Assembly: GCA_011089965.1 (NCBI GenBank)
Contig: JAANAU010000028.1
Location: forward strand, 1-49,944
DNA: 49,944 nucleotides
DNA from: Magnetococcales bacterium
GTDB lineage: Bacteria; Pseudomonadota; Magnetococcia; Magnetococcales; Magnetaquicoccaceae
Direction of reading: 5' to 3'
Shown here: one piece after another, positions 26,530 through 34,733 of the stretch
How the letters are laid out: every line of letters starts with the position of its first letter
How positions within the stretch are numbered: the first letter of the stretch is position 1
The notes under the pieces: model-generated
Told to the model about the DNA's origin: nothing
Seen by the model: the letters and a program-made list of their open reading frames with translations, nothing else
The model's database searches: none
Made by a program: the position numbers and the translations under genes

Positions 26530-26907
26530 ATGGACGCCTGCCCAAACCTGACTTTCCGGATGACCGCCCTGTGCAGCGCTCTGGTGATGGCTCTTGTGAG
26601 CGCCCCGGCAGGTCATGCTGCCTCGGGTCAGATCGCCACCCACACCCCGGCCAGGCAAACCGGTTCCGGATCCCAGCACATCTATTATCCGGATACTGCC
26701 CGTTCTTTTTACGATTATCAGGAGACCGGTGCCTTTGCCTTTCGTCCCATGGTGATTCCACCCACGGTTCCGATTCTCACCCAGCCGGCCTATCTGATCG
26801 TCAACGCCCCGGCAGAAGAGACGATCCAGGCTCCCATGCCCATGATCATGCCCCCGGAACGCACCAAAGAGGAGGAGCCGCCCTCCACCCCCATGGCCAG
26901 GGAGTGA
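26530..26907 (+). CDS. Small exported Pro-rich protein of unknown function
   Basis: 125 residues; GAGGA about ten bases before ATG 26530. Signal peptide ends near residue 31 (APAGHAA). The mature protein has Tyr-rich HIYYPDTARSFYDYQ, then Val/Ile/Pro motifs (VIPPTVPILTQPAYLIV) resembling the lipoprotein and the 26106 protein, then a Met/Pro tract (APMPMIMPPE) and an acidic end. No family recognised. Last of the four-gene cluster; a hairpin separates it from the convergent HEPN gene. Confidence 0.75.
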   Translation: MDACPNLTFRMTALCSALVMALVSAPAGHAASGQIATHTPARQTGSGSQHIYYPDTARSFYDYQETGAFAFRPMVIPPTVPILTQPAYLIVNAPAEETIQAPMPMIMPPERTKEEEPPSTPMARE

Positions 26908-26913
26908 ACAGAT

Positions 26914-26935
26914 CCTGGGGGATTACTCCTCCAGG
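26914..26935. terminator. Hairpin between convergent genes
   Basis: CCTGGGGGA-ttac-TCCTCCAGG forms a nine-pair stem with one G-T pair, and overlaps the stop codon of the minus-strand HEPN gene. It resembles the core hairpin of the interspersed repeats (copies A-C), so it may be a short relic, and it probably ends transcription in both directions. Confidence 0.55.
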
Positions 26936-27321
26936 GTTTGTGCACATATATCGGTGACCTTCCTCAGCAGCGTGGCGACTTGCTCAACAACATGTTGCCG
27001 GTCCAAGACAGCGTCCATAGCCGTGCAGGCTTCATAACGAAACTGCACGGCAAAAGCAGTCAGATCGACAAAATTCCACTCCTCGGTCATCTCCTCACCA
27101 GCCTGAATGAGCAGGACCAACAGCAAACGCAGATTGTGTGTTCTGGGGACTTCCAGATCACGACAAGCCAACCATGCCTTGAGAGCCTTCTCCACGGACT
27201 GTTGAGCATGCAGACCAAAAATTTCAGCCGGAAAAAGTTCAGCATCGCACATATTGGCAATGGCCTGCAAGTCACGCCCGGCGGCTGCCAACATGCACCG
27301 CACGGTCTCATGATCGGGCAT
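26923..27321 (-). CDS. HEPN-domain protein of a MNT-HEPN pair
   Basis: 132 residues, all helical, with HAQQSVEKALKAWL and the later THNL motif of HEPN proteins. The RNase motif R-x4-6-H is not visible near AVQFRYEACTAMD, so RNase activity is doubtful; this fits the subgroup in which the nucleotidyltransferase partner does the chemistry or the pair acts otherwise. Start ATG 27321 lies inside the MNT gene's 3' end (14-base overlap), so the two are coupled. Upstream in-frame ATG 27393 is inside MNT and less likely. Pair type: type VII toxin-antitoxin or a general HEPN/MNT module. Confidence 0.8.
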   Translation of the reverse strand: MPDHETVRCMLAAAGRDLQAIANMCDAELFPAEIFGLHAQQSVEKALKAWLACRDLEVPRTHNLRLLLVLLIQAGEEMTEEWNFVDLTAFAVQFRYEACTAMDAVLDRQHVVEQVATLLRKVTDICAQTLEE

Positions 27322-27721
27322 GGAGAACCTTGCCCTCCCGCAGGGCACGGGCAACAACGTGATTGCGTGAGGATTTAAGCTGCTCCACCTCATCCAGGGA
27401 GTAGACCAGGATATCGGTTGCTACCGGAATGGTGCCCATGGCCCGCTCCAGGCGGGCAATCTCCTGGAAACGGCTGCGAGCAGTCGTAAAAGGTTCGGCC
27501 TCGACCACCAGCAGATCCACATCCGATTCCAATGTCGCATCACCCCGGGCGTGGGAGCCGAACAGGATGATCTGCTCCGGTTGAACCGTGGCAACAATGG
27601 CACGCACCATGGCGGCCAGATCGGTGGCAGTGGCAGTCGCGCTCTTCACAACTCCCTCAAGAGACGGATGGATAAAGTTTGAATGATCTTTAAGGAATTT
27701 AGAAAAACTACTGTTCTTCAT
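27308..27721 (-). CDS. Minimal nucleotidyltransferase (MNT) of a MNT-HEPN pair
   Basis: 137 residues. The nucleotidyltransferase signature FGSHARGDATLESDVDLLVV has the GS-x10-D-x-D catalytic pattern. In characterised pairs the MNT AMPylates or otherwise modifies the HEPN partner. Start is uncertain: ATG 27721 overlaps the end of the Crp gene by 14 bases and has no ribosome site, and ATG 27742 lies further inside it. The translation from 27721 through the motif is continuous either way. It runs straight into the HEPN gene. Confidence 0.82.
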   Translation of the reverse strand: MKNSSFSKFLKDHSNFIHPSLEGVVKSATATATDLAAMVRAIVATVQPEQIILFGSHARGDATLESDVDLLVVEAEPFTTARSRFQEIARLERAMGTIPVATDILVYSLDEVEQLKSSRNHVVARALREGKVLHARS

Positions 27722-28412
27722 CGATGAACTGCTGCAAGGCATCGCTGTCCAGGATGTGAATGGCCCGGCCCTTGACCTCGATCAGGTTCAACCCCACCAG
27801 ACGACCCAGAATGCGCGAAAAGGTCTCCGGCTGAATGGAGAGACGCGAGGCAATCACCCGCTTGGAGGCGTCCAGACGCACCAGATTCACCCCTGCCCCC
27901 AAGCCGGTGCTCTTGTTCGCCAACAGATAACGCGCCAAACGGACCGGTGCGCTCTGCATGCTCAAATTGCGGATCTCCGCCAACTGTCCATGCAGACGCT
28001 TGCTCATTTCGGCCATGATCCGGAAACAGGTTTCCGGAGACTCCCGCAAAATGTTCAAAAACGTCTTGTTGTCAAAAGCCAGCACATCACAACTGGTCAA
28101 GGCCGCAGCAAAGACCGGATAACACTGCTGCTCCATGAACATCACGGCCAAGGCAATGGGATCCCCCGGTCCCATGATGCGCAACACCTTTTCCTGACCG
28201 TTCATCGACAAATGAAACAGCTTCACCCGCCCCTTGAGCAGGATGAAAAAACGATCCGCCACCTCCTGGGCACCAAACAGGTGTTCGTTCTCCTCCAGAT
28301 GAATCTGACGCATGGTCCGCTGCACCCGCACCAGCTGCGCCTCGGTCATGGCACCAAACAATGCGGTGTCGCGAAAGATCCTGCCGATCAAATCCCTGTT
28401 GGCTGCTGACAT
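27708..28412 (-). CDS. Crp/Fnr-family transcription regulator (Dnr-like)
   Basis: 234 residues. The N-terminal cyclic-nucleotide-type beta-roll (about 25-140, FILLKGRVKLFHLS, GDPIALAVMF) leads through a long dimer helix to a winged helix with ASRLSIQPETFSRILGRL as recognition helix. No N-terminal Cys cluster, so an oxygen-sensing FeS Fnr is unlikely; the overall look is like Dnr/Crp relatives that sense NO or other ligands. Its end overlaps the MNT gene by 14 bases. Ligand and targets are unknown. Confidence 0.88.
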   Translation of the reverse strand: MSAANRDLIGRIFRDTALFGAMTEAQLVRVQRTMRQIHLEENEHLFGAQEVADRFFILLKGRVKLFHLSMNGQEKVLRIMGPGDPIALAVMFMEQQCYPVFAAALTSCDVLAFDNKTFLNILRESPETCFRIMAEMSKRLHGQLAEIRNLSMQSAPVRLARYLLANKSTGLGAGVNLVRLDASKRVIASRLSIQPETFSRILGRLVGLNLIEVKGRAIHILDSDALQQFIDEEQ

Positions 28413-28451
28413 CCCGACTCTCCTCTACCCCCCCTGCCCTGCCACCCGGCT

Positions 28452-28691
28452 TCAACCCCCATCCGTCACCAGCCGCCGCCGCGCATCCGCACGCCGGGCA
28501 ATCTGACGCGCCGTATCCGCCCGACACAACACCTCACACAGACTCCCCAGATTCAAACCAAACCCCCAATCCTCACTCCCCACCCCGCGAAACGCGGACA
28601 GCAGCTTCTTCTCCTTGCGCCACAGCTTGTCCACCTCCTTGCCCAAAGGCAACAACAGACAAAACCGCTCTTTCTTGTCATCGCTTGGCAT
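28452..28691 (-). CDS. Small hypothetical protein upstream of the Crp/Fnr gene
   Basis: 79 residues, starting MPSDDKKERFCLLLP, basic at the C-terminus (ARRADARRRL), two Cys in the middle. No family recognised. AAGGGG lies about nine bases before ATG 28691; ATG 28742 is in frame. It is 39 bases upstream of the Crp gene on the same strand and may share its promoter. Coding is plausible rather than certain. Confidence 0.5.
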   Translation of the reverse strand: MPSDDKKERFCLLLPLGKEVDKLWRKEKKLLSAFRGVGSEDWGFGLNLGSLCEVLCRADTARQIARRADARRRLVTDGG

Positions 28692-28912
28692 CAGGGCAGC
28701 CCCTTTTTCTTGTTCAGCACGGAAGAAAGCATGGGGAAACAACGGGCATTTTTTGCCCGGTTATGGCAACTCAGGCAAATAATTCCCATCTCTTGGAGTG
28801 GAATGTACTAAGAGTCACGCGGAATCTCAACCCCTCATGGATGGCATATTTTTCGCTTTTAATTTTGGATGAAAGTCTGGATAATAGGTTATTAAAAGTC
28901 AGGAGGGAAAAA

Positions 28913-29269
28913 ATGGCGCTCATGGATGTACGTTGCCCGGATTGTCACGGCTTGAATGTGGTCAAATACGGTATGCAACCCAATGGCAAGCAACGTTACC
29001 TGTGCCAGGATCCGCACTGCACGCGCAAAATCTTCATCGTGCGTCCGGCAGCAGCACCCGCACCCACCGGCGTGCGTCTGCCCGCCGAGATGCAACAGAT
29101 CATCGAACGTGCTCTGGCTGGCGGCAACATCGAAGAGACGGCCCGCGCCCTGCATCTGCCAGCCAGCACCGTGGCCGAGGTCTTTCAGGTATTGGCGCGC
29201 TTCACCCCGCCACCTGGCGGCATCGCCAGCCGGGGCAGTCGCGCCCTGCGCCGACGCTCTGCGGGTTGA
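28913..29269 (+). CDS. IS1 InsA-like zinc-ribbon/HTH protein
   Basis: 118 residues behind a strong AGGAGGG site. Residues 1-42 are a zinc ribbon very like the start of IS1 InsA: CPDCHGLNVVKYGMQPNGKQRYLC then a CxxxxC. A helical HTH-like part follows (IIERALAGGNIEETARALHLP, STVAEVFQVL) and the tail is basic. There is no InsB transposase or inverted end nearby, so this is either a relic or a host-adopted DNA-binding protein. The intact frame and good ribosome site favour the latter. The region 28743-28912 before it is A/T-rich and probably holds its promoter. Confidence 0.75.
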   Translation: MALMDVRCPDCHGLNVVKYGMQPNGKQRYLCQDPHCTRKIFIVRPAAAPAPTGVRLPAEMQQIIERALAGGNIEETARALHLPASTVAEVFQVLARFTPPPGGIASRGSRALRRRSAG

Positions 29270-29351
29270 CCGCATCAAACGATTGCGCTACATAATGGCC
29301 TGATCCTGCCTGATCCCATGCAGGCATGACTGCACCAAGGGAGAACCCATC

Positions 29352-29501
29352 ATGTCCTTTCTGGCCGAGCTGTGGGCTTTTTTGCGCAGCAGAAAAAAAA
29401 TCTGGTTGCTGCCAATCGTGATCATCATGACCGCTTTGGGCGGCTTGTTGATTCTGGCCCAAGGCTCGGTGGTCGCTCCTTTCATCTATACCCTTTTCTA
29501 G
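29352..29501 (+). CDS. DUF5989 small membrane protein
   Basis: 49 residues. It starts MSFLAELWAFLRSRKKIWLL, has one membrane helix (PIVIIMTALGGLLILAQG) and ends APFIYTLF. This is the compact DUF5989 family found next to carbamoyltransferases and SxtJ-type proteins. It lies seven bases before the carbamoyltransferase gene, so it likely belongs to that step, perhaps anchoring it. Function is unproven. Confidence 0.85.
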   Translation: MSFLAELWAFLRSRKKIWLLPIVIIMTALGGLLILAQGSVVAPFIYTLF

Positions 29502-29508
29502 GTCCACC

Positions 29509-31347
29509 ATGCGGATCCTCGGTCTGTCAGCCTATTACCATGACAGTGCTGCGGCTCTTGTGGTGGATGGCCGCATCGTGGCCGCTGCCCAGGAGGAGCG
29601 GTTCACCCGCATCAAACACGATGCCGCCTTTCCCACCCACGCCGTGCGCTACTGCCTGGAAACAGCGGGCATCCGGTTGTCGCAAGTCGATCATATCGTC
29701 TTTTATGACAAACCGTTTCTCAAATTTGAACGCCTGCTGGAGACCTATCTGGCCTTTGCGCCGCGCGGCTTTCGCTCTTTTGCCACCTCCATGCCGCTCT
29801 GGCTGAAAGAGAAACTGTTTCAAAAACGCCTGCTGATACGCACGTTGCAAGAGATGGATCCCGATTGGCACGATCCAACCCGACTGTTGTTCTCCGAACA
29901 CCATGTCAGCCATGCGGCCAGCGCCTTTTATCCCTCCCCATTCCAGGAGGCTGCCATTCTGACCATGGATGGGGTGGGCGAATGGACCACCACGTCGCTG
30001 GGCATCGGCACAGGCCCACACCTGGAACTGACCCATGAACTCCATTTCCCCCACTCTTTGGGGCTGCTCTATTCGGCATTCACCTATTACACAGGCTTTC
30101 GTGTCAACAGCGGTGAATACAAGGTGATGGGACTGGCCCCCTATGGGGAACCCCGGTATGCGGATCTGATCCGCACCCATCTGATCGATATCCGCGCGGA
30201 TGGCTCATTCCGGCTGAACATGGACTGTTTTGACTTCTGCACCGGTCTGACCATGACCAATGACCGCTTTGCACAATTGTTCGGCGGTCCGCCCCGTCTC
30301 CCGGAAGAGCCGATGACCCCGCGCATCATGGATCTGGCCGCCTCGGTGCAGGCGGTCACCGAAGAGGTGGTGTTGCGTCTGACCCGGGATCTGGCCAAAC
30401 GTACGGGACAAAAAAATCTCTGCCTGGCTGGCGGTGTGGCCCTGAACTGCGTTGCCAATGGACAGGTGTTGCGGGATGGCCGGTTTGAACGGATCTGGAT
30501 CCAGCCTGCTGCTGGCGATGCGGGTGGCGCACTCGGAGCGGCACTGGCTGTCTGGCACGGCCATCTGGCCCGGGAGCGCCTGGTGGATCCCCAACTGCTG
30601 GATGCCATGTCCGGCTCCCATCTCGGTCCGGAATATGGCCAAGAGGAGATCGAAACCCGCTTGCAACGTGCCGGCGCCCGGTTCACCGTGCTCAGCGAGG
30701 CCGCTCTTCTGGAAGCCACCACGGATGCGCTCATGGCAGGTCAGGCCATTGGCTGGCACCAGGGACGAATGGAGTTCGGACCCCGCGCCCTGGGTGGACG
30801 CTCCATTCTGGGGGATCCCCGTTCCCCCACCATGCAGAAACTCCTCAACCTCAAGATCAAATACCGCGAATCGTTCCGCCCTTTTGCCCCATCGATCCTG
30901 CGCGAACATCTGACCGACTGGTTTGATCTGACAACCGACAGCCCCTACATGCTGCTGGTGGATCGGGTCCGGGCAGAGCGCTGCCGCCCCCTCACCGCCA
31001 CCGAACAAGAGCTGTTCGGAATCGACAAACTGAATGTTCCCCGTTCCGACATTCCGGCAGTGACCCACATCGACTACTCGGCCCGCATCCAGACGGTCCA
31101 TGCGCAGACCAATCCCCGATATCATGCATTGCTCACGCTGTTTCACCGCAAAACCGGTTGTCCGGTTCTGGTCAATACCAGCTTCAACGTGCGGGGCGAA
31201 CCGATGGTCTGCACCCCGGAAGATGCGTTCCACTGTTTCATGGGCACGGAAATGGAGGCCCTGGCAGTGGGCAGATGTTTTCTGCGCAAGGAAGAACAGA
31301 ATCCCGATCTGTTCCAGGATTACAAAAACCGCTTTGCCCTGGATTGA
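29509..31347 (+). CDS. NodU/TobZ-family O-carbamoyltransferase
   Basis: 612 residues. Makes carbamoyl adenylate from carbamoyl phosphate and ATP and transfers the carbamoyl group to a hydroxyl of a sugar or natural product. Starts MRILGLSAYYHDSAAALVVDG; HVSHAASAFYPSPF and EYKVMGLAPYGE belong to the N-terminal Kae1-like domain, and MEFGPRALGGRSILGDPR to the C-terminal YrdC-like part. Near full length for the family. It is preceded by DUF5989 and ends three bases from the convergent ExbD gene. The SxtJ and SGNH genes usually seen with it lie about 9.5 kb further on. Confidence 0.92.
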   Translation: MRILGLSAYYHDSAAALVVDGRIVAAAQEERFTRIKHDAAFPTHAVRYCLETAGIRLSQVDHIVFYDKPFLKFERLLETYLAFAPRGFRSFATSMPLWLKEKLFQKRLLIRTLQEMDPDWHDPTRLLFSEHHVSHAASAFYPSPFQEAAILTMDGVGEWTTTSLGIGTGPHLELTHELHFPHSLGLLYSAFTYYTGFRVNSGEYKVMGLAPYGEPRYADLIRTHLIDIRADGSFRLNMDCFDFCTGLTMTNDRFAQLFGGPPRLPEEPMTPRIMDLAASVQAVTEEVVLRLTRDLAKRTGQKNLCLAGGVALNCVANGQVLRDGRFERIWIQPAAGDAGGALGAALAVWHGHLARERLVDPQLLDAMSGSHLGPEYGQEEIETRLQRAGARFTVLSEAALLEATTDALMAGQAIGWHQGRMEFGPRALGGRSILGDPRSPTMQKLLNLKIKYRESFRPFAPSILREHLTDWFDLTTDSPYMLLVDRVRAERCRPLTATEQELFGIDKLNVPRSDIPAVTHIDYSARIQTVHAQTNPRYHALLTLFHRKTGCPVLVNTSFNVRGEPMVCTPEDAFHCFMGTEMEALAVGRCFLRKEEQNPDLFQDYKNRFALD

Positions 31348-31350
31348 CGC

Positions 31351-31761
31351 TCAGGGGGAACGGGTGGTAAACGCGATCTTGTGAATCCGTTGCTCCTGGA
31401 CCAGGGCCAACAGTTGCGCCATCCGTTGGTAGGGAACAGCCCCGTCGCCATCGATGCGCACCACGCTCTCCGGATCCTGCTGCACGATCCTGCGCAACCG
31501 TTCGGCCAGAGCCGCCTCATCCACAACCTCGGCGCCGATCTGCATGGAGCCATCGGCCTGCACGGTGATGGTCACCGGAGGTGCAGCCACCACACGCTCC
31601 CCTTTGGCCTTGGGCAGGGTGACCCGCAAGGAGTTGGCCATGGCCGGAGCCAGGATGATGAAAATCACCAGCAGCACCAACATCACATCCACCAATGGGG
31701 TGACATTGATTTCAGCCAGAGGCCGATCCTCACCATCCGCATCAAACAGACCGCCTGCCAT
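31351..31761 (-). CDS. exbD: ExbD/TolR proton channel subunit
   Basis: 136 residues. A single helix with the essential Asp (Asp25 in INVTPLVDVMLVLLV), then a periplasmic domain. I start at ATG 31761, preceded by GGGAGGGGAGC; ATG 31782 is in frame but less supported. It overlaps the exbB stop by 20 bases and is last in the seven-gene TonB operon. Its stop is three bases from the end of the carbamoyltransferase gene. Confidence 0.92.
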   Translation of the reverse strand: MAGGLFDADGEDRPLAEINVTPLVDVMLVLLVIFIILAPAMANSLRVTLPKAKGERVVAAPPVTITVQADGSMQIGAEVVDEAALAERLRRIVQQDPESVVRIDGDGAVPYQRMAQLLALVQEQRIHKIAFTTRSP

Positions 31762-32350
31762 GCTCCCCTCCCGATTCACCACCCGGCCAGCGCAGCAGAT
31801 TGCCTTCGGCCAAAGTCAATAAACGACGCAAACGACGCACCAGAAGATTATATCCGACCGCAGCGGGAATGGCGGCAAACAGTCCGGCAGCTGTGGCAAC
31901 CAGAGCCTCCGCCACGGGACCAGCCACCAGTTCCATGGAGACGGCGGCATTCTGTCCCAACCCGGCCAAGGCGTGCATGATCCCCCAGACCGTACCCAAC
32001 AACCCGATAAACGGAGTGGAGACCCCAATGGAAGCCAGAAAGGTCAGGCCACTCTCCAGGTCCACCCGCTTCTCCCGCACGGCCTGGGCCAAAGCAGCCT
32101 CCCAGTGGGGATGGAGATGGGGATCGGTCAGCACGCCTCCCAGCAGAATGGCCCGGCTCTCCAGCTTCTCTCCCTGATTGAGGGCCAGACGCGCCTGCCG
32201 CTCCTGTTGCAGCAGACGATTCAAATGGCGCCACTTGTGCAGGATGATGGTCCAACCCACCACGGACAACACGATCAGCAGCACAAAGATCCCCCGGACC
32301 ACACCATCGGCGTGAACCCACCAAGCCATCCACGAAAGCGCACCATCCAC
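31742..32350 (-). CDS. exbB: ExbB/TolQ proton channel subunit
   Basis: 202 residues, three helices (about 17-35, 110-135, 150-175). FLASIGVSTPFIGLLGTVWGIMHA and GPVAEALVATAAGLFAAIPA are the MotA/TolQ/ExbB signature regions. With ExbD it uses the proton gradient to energise TonB. It starts seven bases after the tonB stop and overlaps exbD by 20 bases. Confidence 0.93.
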   Translation of the reverse strand: MDGALSWMAWWVHADGVVRGIFVLLIVLSVVGWTIILHKWRHLNRLLQQERQARLALNQGEKLESRAILLGGVLTDPHLHPHWEAALAQAVREKRVDLESGLTFLASIGVSTPFIGLLGTVWGIMHALAGLGQNAAVSMELVAGPVAEALVATAAGLFAAIPAAVGYNLLVRRLRRLLTLAEGNLLRWPGGESGGEHGRRSV

Positions 32351-32357
32351 CGCCAGA

Positions 32358-33065
32358 TCACTCCGCTTGCAGTTGAAAACGAATCGGCACGGTCACCGTG
32401 GCAGCCACCGCCTGACCGCCGCGCCGCGCCGGGACAAAACGCCAGCCTGCCACTGCTTCCAGCGCCGCCCGATCCAAAGAGTCAAACCCCGATCCCTGAC
32501 GCAACTCCACCCGCTCGACCGCTCCCGAGGCCAGCACGGCCACAACCAGCAACACCGTGCCCTGATACCCCATGCGACGGGCTGCCGGGGGATAAACCGG
32601 TTTGGGATTGCTGGCATAGGCTGCACGCACATCAGGCGGGATGAAGGGTTCCTCCACGACTGCCGGAGCCGACGGAGCAGCCGGAGCTGCCGCAACAGGC
32701 GCTGGCAACTGCGTCACAGCGCGTACCGGTTGCTCCTGCCCAGGTCGTTCCCGGGTTTCTCTGCGCACTTTGGGTGGTCTGGGTGGTTTGGGGGGCAAAG
32801 GTTTGATCGGTGCCACTGCCGGTTCCGGCTCCGGTGGGGGCGCGGCCACAGGCTCGGGAGGTGGCGGAAGAGGGGGTGCCGGGGCGTCTGGCACAACCGG
32901 AACCGGGTCTGCGAGCGTCACCATGTCAAAGCGCATCTCCGGTGCCTTGGGAGACCGGTCCATGGTGCCGTGCCAATACCACCACCCGGCCACCAGAATA
33001 CCATGCCCCACCACGGCCAGGACCAGCGCGCGCCACACCCCGCGCCATGGCGCGTCACACGACAT
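32358..33065 (-). CDS. tonB: TonB energy transducer
   Basis: 235 residues. N-terminal helix (14-31), long Pro/Glu then Pro/Lys/Arg spacer (about 55-115) for spanning the periplasm, and a C-terminal TonB fold (about 150-235, NPKPVYPPAARRMGYQG, SLDRAALEAVAGWRF). It would contact the TonB box of the receptor encoded at the head of this operon. The first bases overlap the end of the CcdA-like gene by 11. Confidence 0.92.
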   Translation of the reverse strand: MSCDAPWRGVWRALVLAVVGHGILVAGWWYWHGTMDRSPKAPEMRFDMVTLADPVPVVPDAPAPPLPPPPEPVAAPPPEPEPAVAPIKPLPPKPPRPPKVRRETRERPGQEQPVRAVTQLPAPVAAAPAAPSAPAVVEEPFIPPDVRAAYASNPKPVYPPAARRMGYQGTVLLVVAVLASGAVERVELRQGSGFDSLDRAALEAVAGWRFVPARRGGQAVAATVTVPIRFQLQAE

Positions 33066-33687
33066 GGCGCCAGGCCAACCCGATCAGAGCCAGGCCAGCC
33101 ACCCGCTGCATCCAAAGGCCCCAGCCAGGCATCAGACCCCGCAACACCTGCCCGGTACGTCCCAGAACGGCAGAGGCCAATACCACCGGTCCCAAGGAGG
33201 CACCCAAACCGAACACCGCCCCATGCAAACCACCCACAAGCGCGCTTTCGGTCCAGGAGCAGGCTGCCAGCAACGCGGTCAGGGCCGGACAGGGCACCCA
33301 GGAAACCGCCATGCCGAGCAGAAACGGCGGCCAGGAGCGCACAGAGGCCACGCCACACCCGTGATGACTGGGATCAGACCCACCCCCCGCACGCAGCACA
33401 AGCCATCCTCCACAGCCACAACTGACCACAGCCAGCACCAGATCTCCGCTCCAACCCGCATCCGTGGCAGTCACGATCCGCCCGGCACCTCCGGCCAGCG
33501 CGCCCAGAACCCCGTAGACCAGCATGCGACCCGCCACAAAGCCTGCCGCGTCCCATCCCGTGCGTCCACCCTCCTGACCCAGCACCCAGGCCCCGAAATA
33601 GGGCAGACAATAGGCTGCACAGGCAGTCACTCCCATGGTCAGGCCCACAAGAAGGGTGGTTGGAAAGGTGAGAGCAAGCGGTTCCAT
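33055..33687 (-). CDS. CcdA/DsbD or TauE/SafE-like polytopic membrane protein
   Basis: 210 residues, about six helices. Cys23 and Cys27 lie in helix 1 (TACAAYCLP), there is a central SCGCGGW, and a PCP..C pattern occurs in a later helix (VPCPALTALLAACSW). Paired Cys in helices are the hallmark of thiol-redox carriers of the CcdA/DsbD type and also of SafE-like proteins near cytochrome oxidase assembly genes. It sits between the polyferredoxin and tonB. I infer a role in redox handling of the imported metal or ligand. ATG 33687 is chosen; no clear ribosome site. Confidence 0.65.
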   Translation of the reverse strand: MEPLALTFPTTLLVGLTMGVTACAAYCLPYFGAWVLGQEGGRTGWDAAGFVAGRMLVYGVLGALAGGAGRIVTATDAGWSGDLVLAVVSCGCGGWLVLRAGGGSDPSHHGCGVASVRSWPPFLLGMAVSWVPCPALTALLAACSWTESALVGGLHGAVFGLGASLGPVVLASAVLGRTGQVLRGLMPGWGLWMQRVAGLALIGLAWRHVV

Positions 33688-33707
33688 GAAACAACCAGAC
33701 CGGATGG

Positions 33708-34733
33708 TCACAATGAGGAATGGAGGCGGCGCTGCGACCCGTCTGCCAGCTCCAGCCGACTGCGCACCCGAAACCGTGCGGCGCTGGAGCGGTACAAGGT
33801 AACAGGCCCCCAACGCAGATGCAACACGCGATCTGCCGGACAAAATTCGACGCAGCGTCCGCACAGGGTGCAGTCGTCATGGAACACCTGTTGCGGGTCT
33901 GGCAGGGCCACTTCGGGAATCTCCATGGGACAGGCGGCATGACAGTTGCGACACTTTCCGCAGCGGGGCGAAGGGTGCTTGACCAGACGCAATGGTGCCA
34001 GACGACGGAAAATGGCATGCAAGGCCAGCATCGGGCAGATGCGGCAAAAGGGCTGACGCACCACGAATGCGGCGGTCAGCATGAAGCCGAACAGACCGTT
34101 GCCGATCACGCCCAGAAGGATATCGCCGTGATCTCCCATGGCCAAGGCCATCTGTTCGGCATCGGCGGTCAACAGTGTTGTCAGGATCCGCGACGGACAG
34201 ATCCGACACCAGGCTTCAGAAGCCGCTCCCGGCAACCATCCCAGACCGGCCAGCAGAGGGAGACCAAAGACCACCCCAAGCAACATCACCCACTTGACCG
34301 CCCGCAACCGTCCCAGCCACGACTCCGGCACCCGGCGGCTGATCAGATGGAAACGACGACCCACACCATACAGAAACTCCTGAAAGGCCCCCAACGGACA
34401 GACCCAGCCGCAGAAACCCTTGTTCAATACCAGAAAAAAACCCATAAAGATCACCAGTGACCAGCCAAGAGGCCTGACCAGCTCCCAGCTCAGAGTACCG
34501 GTTTTGGCCAAACCGTCCCCGATCTGATGGCTGGTTTGATGTTGAAAGGGTCGCAGCACACACCAGGCGCTGTTCTGGCGATCATAGGTGCATGAGAGTG
34601 CGGGCAGGGCCGTGGTGATCTTGTCCGCGGCATACGGACCGACCACGATTCCGCCATACACGGTCACGACGAAAAACAACAACTGGACCCAAAACCGCAC
34701 CCGGCTCAATGTCCATATCCGGATCGGGTTCAT
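33708..34733 (-). CDS. NapH/CcoG-like membrane polyferredoxin
   Basis: 341 residues. At least four helices interleaved with Cys motifs: CGWVCPLG, CRICPSRI, CRICPMLA, then two 4Fe-4S sets CGKCRNCHAACP and CTLCGRCVEFCP on the C-terminal cytoplasmic side. This is the architecture of NapH, NosR C-terminus and CcoG, which move electrons across or along the membrane. CcoG reduces copper. Start ATG 34733 has AAGGAG nine bases upstream and overlaps the previous stop by four bases. The electron donor and acceptor here are unknown. Confidence 0.88.
   Translation of the reverse strand: MNPIRIWTLSRVRFWVQLLFFVVTVYGGIVVGPYAADKITTALPALSCTYDRQNSAWCVLRPFQHQTSHQIGDGLAKTGTLSWELVRPLGWSLVIFMGFFLVLNKGFCGWVCPLGAFQEFLYGVGRRFHLISRRVPESWLGRLRAVKWVMLLGVVFGLPLLAGLGWLPGAASEAWCRICPSRILTTLLTADAEQMALAMGDHGDILLGVIGNGLFGFMLTAAFVVRQPFCRICPMLALHAIFRRLAPLRLVKHPSPRCGKCRNCHAACPMEIPEVALPDPQQVFHDDCTLCGRCVEFCPADRVLHLRWGPVTLYRSSAARFRVRSRLELADGSQRRLHSSL

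Noticed and set aside
28361-28912. Upstream extension of the InsA-like frame
   Set aside because: The frame is open, but this part is Pro/Thr-rich and antisense to the small gene at 28452-28691, while AGGAGGG sits directly before ATG 28913.
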